Below are positions 1-8,188 of a stretch of 64,000 nucleotides of DNA, piece by piece. Positions within the stretch are counted from its first letter, which is position 1; each line of letters starts with the position of its first letter. The position numbers and the translations under genes are program-made. Source of the stretch: UBA1952 sp965246785 (GTDB taxonomy: Bacteria; Bacteroidota; Bacteroidia; Chitinophagales; Chitinophagaceae); the NCBI GenBank assembly GCA_965246785.1, contig CBDFFM010000030.1, positions 11,549 through 75,548 of the forward strand, given 5' to 3'. The notes under the pieces were generated by a model. That model was given only the letters and a program-made list of their open reading frames with translations. It was not told the DNA's origin and did not search any database.

Positions 1-652
1 AGATATTGTAGCTGTGTGTTTCCTTGCCGGTGCCGGTTGTGAAATCATCCTTTAGGACGATACGACCCTGAATGTCAAAGATGCTAAAGGTGCAAGGCAC
101 ACTGCCTGCTATGGATGAATAGCTCAGGTAAAGCGTGCCCTCCGCAGGATTTGGAAATACAGAAGCGGAGCTCAGGATGGCGCAGGTGTTCGTGACGCTG
201 ATGGTGTTGCTAAAGCTTTCTTTGCCTGAATGTTCTATCAATGCAAGGCGGTAGTAGTTATTGCCAGGCACCGGGCTGCCATCCGTAAAGCTATACTTCC
301 GGCTGCCCACGGCCTTGACAAATGCAAGCGCCGAAAAGCTACCGCCATCCGTGCTGCGCTCCATGCGAAAGCCAGTATAGCTGCCCTCATTGGCAGTGCT
401 CCAGGATAGCGCGCTTGTGCAGGATTGAGGTCTGCCGGTGAAGTTGGTGAGGGCAATAGGGAGCGGGGTGCCGGTGGTTATTTGCTTGGAGAGGCGGTTG
501 CCGAGTTTGTCGTAGGTAAAACTGTTGTTGAGGCTGCCAAAATTAGCTGCTGTGATCTGAGACTTACGACTATAAGATAGTTGCTGAGCAAAACCGTCAA
601 ATGCGCCAAGAGTAAATGATACAATAGAAATAATTATTTTAATATGTGACAT
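1..652 (-). CDS. Secreted T9SS-sorted protein, 3' part beyond the window
   Basis: The frame opens at ATG 652 and is still open at base 1, giving 217 residues. A signal peptide (residues 1-24, ending GFAQQ) is followed by a single YD-like motif (TYDKLGNRLSKQ), then a fibronectin-like segment of the kind that precedes T9SS sorting domains (LPIALTNFTG, YYRLALIE), then the start of a type A sorting domain (SVFPNPAEGTLYL, then SIFDIQGRIV). The product is probably exported by the T9SS and attached to the surface. It begins 17 bases after the RHS giant gene in the same direction, so the two are probably co-transcribed. The lone YD-like motif may be a remnant of an RHS protein. No function can be assigned; the sorting-domain call is firm. 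Confidence 0.8.
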   Translation of the reverse strand, partial: MSHIKIIISIVSFTLGAFDGFAQQLSYSRKSQITAANFGSLNNSFTYDKLGNRLSKQITTGTPLPIALTNFTGRPQSCTSALSWSTANEGSYTGFRMERSTDGGSFSALAFVKAVGSRKYSFTDGSPVPGNNYYRLALIEHSGKESFSNTISVTNTCAILSSASVFPNPAEGTLYLSYSSIAGSVPCTFSIFDIQGRIVLKDDFTTGTGKETHSYNI

Positions 653-668
653 TCTAATTGTAGTGGTT

Positions 669-3600
669 TTAATTTTTGCCAGTTGGAATAGATATACTGC
701 GGTAGTACTCCTCACCTTTTCTCTCGGCGTACGTTTTTTTGTAGATTTTCAGAACAGGAGTTTGAACCGAACTACCATTAAAATCTTGCTTCACCGACTC
801 AAGTAGTATCTCAGACGGCAAATAAAGGATCCGATCCAGTTGATCTCTATAATAAGTATCATCATTTGCTTGATGATTAATTTGAGAAAGGCCCCATGAC
901 ATTGGAATTAACACAGCGGCTGCTCCGACTTTTATTGCCGCTCCGGCTCCTTTAACTGCAGCCTTTGCATCATCAACAATTGGCCACTTATCCTTTCCGT
1001 TAAAATCCACATATGTAACCGGATTATTCTCACAATACACATACAAATTCGTCCCCCAAACCGGGTCTTCGCCTAAAAATCGCCCAAGCTCCGGCTGATA
1101 GTACCGCGCACGCATAAAGTAGAGCAGGCTGTCCTCATACATCACACCGTACTTGCCTACATACCGGAATGGATTGGCAAATCCGCTCTCCTGCACACCA
1201 TACTGCTCGCCGAAAGCGCCGTACAGATAACGGTGCGTTACAGACTGGCTCGCAGACGTAACGGCAGTGGTGCTGCCCCGGTAATCCGAATGATAGTAGC
1301 TGGCTGCACCTGTCCCCGGCATGATGCGGCAAACAAGCCCTGCACCATGCACGTAAATCGCCAACGGATTACCAAGCGTATCTGTCTCCATCAACACATT
1401 ATTGTTGTGCAGCGGGTCTAACACGTAGCGTCTGCCATTACGCCGGCGGCGGGCTTCGGTGCCATCGTACTCATAGCCCGCAGTCAGCGCAGCCGAGCTG
1501 TAGCCCAGCAGGTTATCCTTTGAATCCCAGCTATAGGTAATGGCTGAGCCCGAGGTTTTGTGATTACCGTTGCTGTCCAGCGTGTAGCTCTGCCCGGCGT
1601 AGCTCTGCACGCGGTTGTAGCTGTATGCGCCGCCGACTGTGCTGCTGCTAAAGGCCGGCCACGGCAGACCACCGGGAATATTATTCGTCTCCGTCAGGTG
1701 ATTACCGAGGGCATCTTTTGTAAATCCGTAGCCGGCGATAAGTGAGCCGCTGCTGAAGATATTGGCGATGCTGTCCGGCCTGCCTGCCGCGTCATAGAAG
1801 TAAAGCGCCGATGTGCCGTTGCCATTGCTTTGCTGCGAAAGCCGCCCATCTGTGAGATAGGTATATGCAGCCAGCGTATTGTTGCTGCCATCCTTCACGC
1901 TGGTAAGGCGGTTATTATCATCGTAAGCATAGTTGGCAGTGAATGCAGACCCGGGATAAATGATTTGCGTAACGTTTCCAGCAGCATCATAGCTGTACTT
2001 CACTGTATCGGCTGCGAAATCGCTGTAAGCTATGGCCGCCGGGCGCTTGAGGCTGTCGTAGCGGAAGCTCAGAGTCTTGCCGTTGTGCGAAATGGTTGCC
2101 GGCTTGCCGTCGGCGTAATACGTGTAAGCCGCATAGCCGTCAGCAGTGAGGCGGCCATCCGCATCATAGCTGTAAGCCAGCTGGGTATTGTTGGGCGAAG
2201 CATAGCTTTGCAGCGAGCCGTCCGCGTTGTAGGCATTGGTACGCGTAAAGCCGCCGAAGCTTTGCGTTGAGAGCTCATCCTGATTGTCGTAGCCTAAGCT
2301 CGTAACGTCGCCAAGCGCATTGGTGATGGAGGTCAGGTTATTGTTGTTGTCAAAGCCGAAGAGGGTAAGGATATTGCTTTGCACCGAATCGTATCGCTCG
2401 GATAGCCGGTTGTCGTTGCCATCGTAAGTGTAGCGCGTATCTATACCTGCGGCGTCAGTGGTCTTTACGATGCGGCTGGCGCTGTCGTACGAAGCGGTAT
2501 TGGCGTACAATCCGGCAAGCGTTGTGCTGGTCAGATTGCCGTAAGCATTGTAGCCAAAGGCGGTGTTGATGCCGGAAGGATTGGTAATGCCGCTGACCGT
2601 GCCGTTGCCATTATAGCTCAGGCTCGTAGTGCCGATTGGCATCAGCACTGAACTTAGATTCACACCGCTGTAAGTGTAATTCGTCGTCTTGCCCCGCGCG
2701 TCGGTATGGCTCGTAATGTCGTTTCGGGAGTTGTAGGTATTGCTCTCCGTCAGTGTCAGCCCGCCGGCGGCCTTGCTTACAGACAGCACGTTTCCCTTCG
2801 CATCATAGCTTGTTGTAATGGTGATGCCACTGGAAGAATCCACAATCACGGTGGGCTTCTTTGGATTGGCAGCATCGCCGTAAACCGCGCCCATACGCAT
2901 ACCGGAGCCGCTCAGCGAGCGCAGGTTGCCCCACTTATCGCGGCGCGTGGCGCTGTACAGGGTCTGGCTGCCCCGCTGCGTGCTGACCACAGCGGAGACA
3001 GAGGGATTTGCGCTGCTGCTGTAATCCGTTGTGAGGGCTACATCGCGCTGATAGGTATTGTTCGCCCTTGAGCTTGTCAGCTTGCGCTTGGCGTAGGTGT
3101 TATTGATTTCATTGCCACGCGGCAGCTTTATTTTAAGCAGCAGATGCGCGTCCAGGGGCGTTTGTCCATAGAAATACTGATAGCCCTTTCCGGCAGCATC
3201 CGTGTAGCCGGTCAGGTCGCTGAGGCTGTCGTAGCTAAACGAAACGTTGCGGGTGATGTTTCCGGTTGCGGCCGCAACGCCTGTAATCTGATAGGGGTGG
3301 CTTGTGTCTGTGTAGGTGAATTGCAAAGCCCTGCCCGCGGGGTCGGCAACGGCCGACAGCACGGGGACATTCCCCTTCATGGTGTAGCTGAGCGAAAGGA
3401 GGTTGCCATGCCGGTCGGCGACGGCGGAGAGCGGCGCAATAAAGGCTACCGACGGTGCGATGAATACGGGATTAAACTTAAAGACGCTGCCGTCTTTCTT
3501 TAGAATCTCATATCCGTTGCTGCCTACATACAGCGAGTCGTAAACGCCGTAAGTGGCGCAGAGGTAAGGCGCACCCGTACCTGCGGGCAGCCGGTAAAAG

Positions 3601-6089
3601 TGATAGCTGCCGTCCGGCCAATGCACCAGCAACCGGTCGTCGGTATTTACGGCGGCAGTATCGCCGAAGACAGGCACGATATACGCGTTGTAGCTGTGCG
3701 TCCAGCCCGGCCCGATAGCTTGTTGCGCATAGACCTTGCCATAGAGTGGTGTGCTGCGCTCTGTAAACTCGTCCGGCAACTCAAGCGAGGATGAATTGTA
3801 AGCTTCGCCAAGCTGAAGCGGCAGTAGTCCATTGATGGCAAAGCTAGTCTGGGTATATTGATTGAAGGCGCCGCCATCCATACCCGGCAGTTGCGACAGA
3901 TTGAAAGGAGTTTGCAGATGCGGCTCGTAGAAATCGGAGTCATGCACCGTAGGCTTGCGCAGTTTTTGCAGCATCCGGTAAAGGATAATAAAAGCCTCGT
4001 TGCGCGTCAGCTTTTGCTGTGCGTTGCCCGATGCATTGAACATGCCGGAATTGCCATAGACAATGCCGGAATCTGCCAGCGTCTTCACCCAGGGGTAGAC
4101 ATATTCGCCCACCTGGATGTCTGTAAATGGCGACACACCGCCAGATGCGCGCGGAAGGTTCCAGGCCTCGGCAAAAACCTTTGCTGCGTCTTTTCGCGTG
4201 ATTGAATCGGAAGGGCGGAAGTGGGCGAAGGAACGGGTGAAGGGCGAGATACCGTCGCCGTACTCCAGGTAGCTCAGGACTTTTGCCGGCTTGTAGTAGT
4301 AAATCGTGCTGTCCTGAAGGTCATAGAAAGGAGTCGGGAACTTTTCAGCGGGCGTGGTTGTGTTGCTGCCCAGCAATCCGAGATAGACGATTTTAGCAAG
4401 GTCGTGGCGACGGATGGGCAGCAGATTCCATGCGGCGTCCTGCGTGTTTTGGATGATACCGAGGTTGCAGAGGTAGTTGGTGGCGGCGAGGATGAGGGTG
4501 TCGGTGGGTGGGGCGGTTGACCAGGTGATGCAGGAGCCAGCAATTGGTGAGCAGGCGGGGCCAACCTGTGTAGGTATGTTTCTGCCGCCACCGAAAATGC
4601 CATTAGTTCCGCTTCCTATACCAACCTGACCGTTCATGTTTGCGCCCCAAGCGAAAAGGGACTGATTATTAAGCCCAAGGCTGTGTTGATGGCCAGCAGC
4701 TACATGTTGCCATTGTGAAGCAGAAATTTGAGTTGGAACCATAGTAAGGTTTCCGCCGGCGCCAGTTTGACCCCAACCGCCCGCTCCCCACGCCCAAAGT
4801 GAACCATCTGCTTTGACTGCAATGGAGTGAAAAATACCAGCACCTGCCTCAATCCAAGCATTTGATGAACTGATTTTTATTGGAAAACTCCTGTCTGTTC
4901 CCGTACTATCGCCTACCTGTGAAACCGGATTATAGCCCCAAGCCCATAAGCTGCTATCCTTGCGGATTGCAACACAATGGTTGTAAGAAGATGCAATTTT
5001 GTCCCAAAGATTTACAGTTCCGATTTGGGTAAAAACAAACTTATCGGTAAAAGTGCTGTCGCCCAATTGTCCAACTCCATTGTAACCAGTTCCCCATAGC
5101 GTCCCATTAGATTTTATCGCATGAGAATGGGAAAAGCCGGATGAAGCAGCAACCCAATTGGTATCAATTCCTATTTGAACGGGATAGCTTTTGTTGCCGT
5201 TCACAGGCAATGCAGGATTCCCAATACCAAGTTGTCCCCCGCTATTACTTCCCCATGCCCACAACGTGCCATCAGCCTTGATAGCCAGAGAATGATTATA
5301 GCCAGTTGATACGTACTTCCATGTGCCACTAGTATTCAGTTTGCGTGGGACATTTCTGCTATTAGTTGTTGAATCTCCTAATTGCCCGGACGCATTATTG
5401 CCCCAAGTCCATAATGACCCATCCGATTTCAAGGCAAGAGTGTGATTGCCTCCTGTAGCAAAATCAGTCCAAGTATTATCGTTTCCAATTTTCGTGGGTA
5501 TCGCTTTGGTAACGAATGTGCTATCGCCCAATTGACCACCTACGTTCCATCCCCAAGCCCATAGCGTACCATCCTGTTTTATGCCTATTGAAAAACTAGA
5601 ACCACCCGAAATTTTCTTCCAACAACTTACTGCTATCGGTTGCGAGCTTATACAAAGTTGAAAGGTGTCATTACTGCCCACCACAGTGGATGTCCTCATC
5701 ACCCGAACCAGAAATGTATCGCCAATAATCATGTTAACCATACTTAACGAATCATTGCCGGTGTATAGAAACGTAGGTGCACTGCAAGAATCCCCATAGA
5801 CAGTTACGCAGAGCCCCGCTGTAAGGCTGCTATTCAGCGTCCTAATCTTTAGCACATTATCTGTAGCCACAAACTTATACCATACATCTGCATAGGAGCT
5901 ATAGCCTGTAGGCGCCGCTACAGACGATGAAGATGCGCTGTTCAACGTGCCAGTGACAGGTTGGCAACTGGTGTTGACAGTCAGCGTCGCCGCGCCGGAG
6001 CAATCGTCATTCGCTGGCGCTTGGGCGAATGTGTTGCTTGTTATAGCGAGAAAAAAGAGAAGTACAGATATTTTATACATCCTTCGCAA
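669..6089 (-). CDS. Giant secreted RCC1 / SLH / RHS-repeat protein (1806 aa)
   Basis: Signal peptide at residues 1-23 (ends NTFAQ). Residues 27-150 are a small beta domain starting NDDCSGAATL. Residues about 156-510 hold RCC1-type propeller repeats (WAWGWNVGGQLGDST and several close variants). Residues about 540-720 look like three S-layer-homology repeats (ITRKDAAKVFAEAW, KLTRNEAFIILYRML). An RHS N-terminal region (GPGWTHSYNAYI) follows, then YD repeats to about 1580, then the RHS core at 1590-1690 (YYHSDYRGSTTAV, FRYVGKYG, GRFLGEDPVW). The last 105 residues after VDFNGKDKWP are the variable tip and resemble no toxin I recognise. RHS proteins form a shell that encloses the tip; RCC1 and SLH suggest surface display or adhesion. 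The RCC1 part and the tip are clearly AT-richer than the YD part, suggesting a mosaic. A 21-bp-period direct repeat lies upstream. Confidence 0.9.
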   Translation of the reverse strand: MRRMYKISVLLFFLAITSNTFAQAPANDDCSGAATLTVNTSCQPVTGTLNSASSSSVAAPTGYSSYADVWYKFVATDNVLKIRTLNSSLTAGLCVTVYGDSCSAPTFLYTGNDSLSMVNMIIGDTFLVRVMRTSTVVGSNDTFQLCISSQPIAVSCWKKISGGSSFSIGIKQDGTLWAWGWNVGGQLGDSTFVTKAIPTKIGNDNTWTDFATGGNHTLALKSDGSLWTWGNNASGQLGDSTTNSRNVPRKLNTSGTWKYVSTGYNHSLAIKADGTLWAWGSNSGGQLGIGNPALPVNGNKSYPVQIGIDTNWVAASSGFSHSHAIKSNGTLWGTGYNGVGQLGDSTFTDKFVFTQIGTVNLWDKIASSYNHCVAIRKDSSLWAWGYNPVSQVGDSTGTDRSFPIKISSSNAWIEAGAGIFHSIAVKADGSLWAWGAGGWGQTGAGGNLTMVPTQISASQWQHVAAGHQHSLGLNNQSLFAWGANMNGQVGIGSGTNGIFGGGRNIPTQVGPACSPIAGSCITWSTAPPTDTLILAATNYLCNLGIIQNTQDAAWNLLPIRRHDLAKIVYLGLLGSNTTTPAEKFPTPFYDLQDSTIYYYKPAKVLSYLEYGDGISPFTRSFAHFRPSDSITRKDAAKVFAEAWNLPRASGGVSPFTDIQVGEYVYPWVKTLADSGIVYGNSGMFNASGNAQQKLTRNEAFIILYRMLQKLRKPTVHDSDFYEPHLQTPFNLSQLPGMDGGAFNQYTQTSFAINGLLPLQLGEAYNSSSLELPDEFTERSTPLYGKVYAQQAIGPGWTHSYNAYIVPVFGDTAAVNTDDRLLVHWPDGSYHFYRLPAGTGAPYLCATYGVYDSLYVGSNGYEILKKDGSVFKFNPVFIAPSVAFIAPLSAVADRHGNLLSLSYTMKGNVPVLSAVADPAGRALQFTYTDTSHPYQITGVAAATGNITRNVSFSYDSLSDLTGYTDAAGKGYQYFYGQTPLDAHLLLKIKLPRGNEINNTYAKRKLTSSRANNTYQRDVALTTDYSSSANPSVSAVVSTQRGSQTLYSATRRDKWGNLRSLSGSGMRMGAVYGDAANPKKPTVIVDSSSGITITTSYDAKGNVLSVSKAAGGLTLTESNTYNSRNDITSHTDARGKTTNYTYSGVNLSSVLMPIGTTSLSYNGNGTVSGITNPSGINTAFGYNAYGNLTSTTLAGLYANTASYDSASRIVKTTDAAGIDTRYTYDGNDNRLSERYDSVQSNILTLFGFDNNNNLTSITNALGDVTSLGYDNQDELSTQSFGGFTRTNAYNADGSLQSYASPNNTQLAYSYDADGRLTADGYAAYTYYADGKPATISHNGKTLSFRYDSLKRPAAIAYSDFAADTVKYSYDAAGNVTQIIYPGSAFTANYAYDDNNRLTSVKDGSNNTLAAYTYLTDGRLSQQSNGNGTSALYFYDAAGRPDSIANIFSSGSLIAGYGFTKDALGNHLTETNNIPGGLPWPAFSSSTVGGAYSYNRVQSYAGQSYTLDSNGNHKTSGSAITYSWDSKDNLLGYSSAALTAGYEYDGTEARRRRNGRRYVLDPLHNNNVLMETDTLGNPLAIYVHGAGLVCRIMPGTGAASYYHSDYRGSTTAVTSASQSVTHRYLYGAFGEQYGVQESGFANPFRYVGKYGVMYEDSLLYFMRARYYQPELGRFLGEDPVWGTNLYVYCENNPVTYVDFNGKDKWPIVDDAKAAVKGAGAAIKVGAAAVLIPMSWGLSQINHQANDDTYYRDQLDRILYLPSEILLESVKQDFNGSSVQTPVLKIYKKTYAERKGEEYYRSISIPTGKN

Positions 6090-6140
6090 AGATTATTAGG
6101 CAAACATCCTATCAGGATAAACAACAAAAGGGTCGGCTTG

Positions 6141-6173
6141 CACGAAACCATTCGTTTCAGACACGAAACCATT
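6141..6173. promoter_or_regulatory. Direct repeat CACGAAACCATT, period 21 bp (LytTR-like operator)
   Basis: CACGAAACCATT occurs at 6141-6152 and again at 6162-6173, an exact 21-base period, in the leader 52 bases before the RHS giant gene. The same 9-base core with the same spacing is at 8121-8150. Nine-base direct repeats separated by 12 bases are the known layout for LytTR-domain regulators such as AgrA. The inner segment also contains an inverted GAAAC/GTTTC pair. The regulator assignment is inference. Confidence 0.55.
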
Positions 6174-6427
6174 ACCGCATTAGATGCACTCCCCTTTTTC
6201 ATCTCCTCTGCACGCCGACAGAGTCTTTGCCAGCCGGAGAATCCGGTTGACTTCCAGGAATTGCCAAGCCGAACGAAGGGCTGTAGAAACGGAGCCGTGC
6301 GGACTTACCGCCTCGTTTGCGCAGTGGGGAAGGGCAACCTTAATGCCAATCACTATAATAGCACCGTCGCTGAGCCTTGCCAGATATTGCGACAAATGAT
6401 GTTTAGCTGTAAAGAATGCAAGATTGG

Positions 6428-6613
6428 TTACCCGGCATCCTTCGCAGGCTGCTCAGATTGTAGATTGCCCGCAATTTCACTTTTGTAAATCTCAGCCATC
6501 TCGCTCACGTGGTCGCTCGGGCCACTGTCTGCAGCATCATTGGTCGTACGTTCCGTGTTTGGGTAGCTGCTGTCAGTGTAGCTGTAACCTTCGGGCGCGT
6601 TGTCTTTTCCCAT
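6428..6613 (-). CDS. Small acidic hypothetical protein (61 aa)
   Basis: The frame runs from ATG 6613 (MGKDNAPEGYSYTDSS) to a stop at 6428. The product is hydrophilic and acidic, with no signal peptide or membrane segment. A longer frame starting at 6688 would overlap the neighbouring small gene, so the inner start is preferred. It lies among AT-rich small genes transcribed toward the RHS giant. No homology is recognised, and it may not be a gene. Confidence 0.3.
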   Translation of the reverse strand: MGKDNAPEGYSYTDSSYPNTERTTNDAADSGPSDHVSEMAEIYKSEIAGNLQSEQPAKDAG

Positions 6614-6648
6614 AAGAATGGAGTATTTAGATGATAATGAAAGCTTAA

Positions 6649-6810
6649 TCAGTCCTTTACCTGCCAGCCGCACTTGTTGCAAGACCAATAGACCTCACCG
6701 CGTGGGCCGGTATGGTCAACACTGAAGTAAGTGTTGCCGAAGTTTGGGCATTTAATGGGCTTTCCAAAAATTACAAGGGTATTTCTCAACAGTTTTGTAA
6801 TGGTTTTCAT
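6649..6810 (-). CDS. Small zinc-ribbon-like protein (53 aa), one Cys missing
   Basis: ATG 6810 opens a 54-codon frame (MKTITKLLRNTLVIFGKPIK...). The second half has the shape of a two-knuckle zinc ribbon: CPNFGNTYF, then WSCNKCGWQVKD about 25 residues later. The second knuckle has the normal CxxC. In the first, the expected second Cys is Phe (TTC, one base from TGC), so zinc binding may be weakened. It belongs to the group of small minus-strand genes before the RHS giant. No function is recognised. Confidence 0.5.
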   Translation of the reverse strand: MKTITKLLRNTLVIFGKPIKCPNFGNTYFSVDHTGPRGEVYWSCNKCGWQVKD

Positions 6811-6897
6811 ATTGCTGCCGTGTAATTAAAGATGAAAATGTTTTAACAATGTATATATAAAACTGAAAGTGAGGATTGATTCTCCGTTTTTAAACGA

Positions 6898-7116
6898 CTA
6901 AGCTGACAAATTTTTTTGAAGCAGTTTGATTAGTCCAAGTGCAATCGGCAATCCGAAAAGGATAGCCCAATTCTGCGCAGCGTATGGCCCTTCTATATAA
7001 TACCTAACAAATTTTCCTTGAAAGATATCCGCAATCAACATGAGGATTATTAAGGTAAAAATGCCAACACCAATGCGGTAAATAATTCCAATAATGTTAG
7101 CTAGTGGGGTATTCAT
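6898..7116 (-). CDS. Small membrane protein (72 aa)
   Basis: ATG 7116 opens a 72-residue frame with two strong hydrophobic segments: residues about 6-28 (IIGIIYRIGVGIFTLIILML) and about 47-66 (QNWAILFGLPIALGLIKLL). A short polar loop joins them. This is a typical two-helix inner-membrane orphan. It sits 13 bases after the secreted protein at 7130-7567, so the two are probably co-transcribed. No family is recognised. Confidence 0.55.
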   Translation of the reverse strand: MNTPLANIIGIIYRIGVGIFTLIILMLIADIFQGKFVRYYIEGPYAAQNWAILFGLPIALGLIKLLQKNLSA

Positions 7117-7129
7117 ATAATTATTTGAT

Positions 7130-7567
7130 TTAGTTTATGCATCCCCCGCTACATCCTCCAGAAAATCCACCGCTGTCACTGATTTTCAACCATTGTTTAC
7201 CGCCATTTCCATCAATCAAAAGCTGACCTTTTATCCAGAAGCAATTGCCGGATAATGAGCCAGTCCAAGAAACTGTCATAGGAATAGTGAAGGTGCCAGC
7301 CGATTGACTCAAGCGCACTTCGCTCCAAGACACATCGGCGCTTAAATTATTTCCACCATACGAAGAGCAACAGCGCATGAGTTTGTTGGCAACAGCAAGT
7401 CCAGTCTGCTCTATATCTTTTTGCAAGTCAGTATTAGTTGAAAAGTCTATTGTTGTTCCGCCGCCTGCACCCATTGATTGATTGGTAGCACCTGGGAGTC
7501 GCATTTGCGCAGAGCAATGAGTTTCAACCAAGATAAAAAATGCAATAATTGCAATATGAATTTTCAT
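7130..7567 (-). CDS. Secreted hypothetical protein (145 aa), Cys/Gly-rich C terminus
   Basis: ATG 7567 is followed by a clear signal peptide (MKIHIAIIAFFILVETHCSAQ, cleavage after SAQ). The mature part has two adjacent Cys in KLMRCCSSYGG, a beta-rich middle (WSEVRLSQSAGTFTIPMTV), one Cys in GNCFW and a Cys/Gly tail (GGFSGGCSGGCIN). The five Cys suggest disulfides outside the cytoplasm. It leads the minus-strand group of small genes before the RHS giant. No known family. Confidence 0.6.
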   Translation of the reverse strand: MKIHIAIIAFFILVETHCSAQMRLPGATNQSMGAGGGTTIDFSTNTDLQKDIEQTGLAVANKLMRCCSSYGGNNLSADVSWSEVRLSQSAGTFTIPMTVSWTGSLSGNCFWIKGQLLIDGNGGKQWLKISDSGGFSGGCSGGCIN

Positions 7568-7751
7568 AATAAATTGCTTTGAGAGATGAATACCATTATT
7601 TGGTTGATTCAGTATGAAAATGCTGCTAATAGTGAATTTGTACTGGTAGATTTTACACTGCGTAGTCGCTATTTGCTATTAAAGTCCATTTTCTCAAGTG
7701 CATAATTTAAAGCCTCGTGATATGTCAGGAAACTTCTGAACCCTCCGAAAT

Positions 7752-7985
7752 TTAATACCGTAAATGTTTCTCTATCCTTGACGTATAATCAATTTCCTTT
7801 TCTGCTCCGCCGCTACACTTCACAATTCTCATTTTATCGCAACTTGCAAAGACTGGACAGCTTTTCCAGTTACCTTCCGAATAAGTTTCCTTTGCAGGTC
7901 TAGCTACCCGGTCTTTATGCAATTGGTACCCATGCCTAGTGGTTCTGTCATGCTCAATTGCATGTTGTCGTTGTTTATTCAGCAC
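7752..7985 (-). CDS. Hypothetical basic protein (77 aa)
   Basis: A 77-codon frame from ATG 7985, rich in His, Lys and Arg (HAIEHDRTTRHGYQLHKDR), with Cys in NWKSCPVFASCDKMRIVKC. No signal peptide or membrane segment. It may be a fragment of a longer gene: composition is AT-rich, no promoter is evident, and nothing flanking continues the frame. Function unknown; it may be a chance frame. Confidence 0.3.
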   Translation of the reverse strand: MLNKQRQHAIEHDRTTRHGYQLHKDRVARPAKETYSEGNWKSCPVFASCDKMRIVKCSGGAEKEIDYTSRIEKHLRY

Positions 7986-8120
7986 TATATCAGCGATGGT
8001 TTACGACAAATGTTCTGTTGATGTTAGTAAGTTTAAAGACTTTATTAAAGTTGAGATAATGTATATTTTTCATCACGGAACAAAGATTGGTGTGATACCT
8101 ACAATGTGCAAGCGGCGCAG

Positions 8121-8150
8121 CACGAAACCCACAAATCCTAACACGAAACC
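8121..8150. promoter_or_regulatory. Direct repeat CACGAAACC, period 21 bp (LytTR-like operator)
   Basis: CACGAAACC occurs at 8121-8129 and 8142-8150 (9 + 12 + 9 layout), 38 bases before the GTG of the decayed sensor kinase. It matches the core and spacing of the element at 6141-6173. This suggests that the system once controlled itself and the RHS giant gene. The assignment to LytTR is inference from geometry and context. Confidence 0.55.
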
Positions 8151-8188
8151 AAAACCCATTCAAACCACAGCCGCATATACTTGACCTC

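Noticed and set aside
1830..4603. Several 100-plus-codon open frames on the plus strand inside the RHS gene
   Set aside because: They are antisense shadows of repetitive GC-rich YD repeats, with unlikely composition and no start context.
5961..6488. Open frames on both strands around the RHS gene start
   Set aside because: They run through the signal-peptide region and the operator repeats; the protein sequence looks random.
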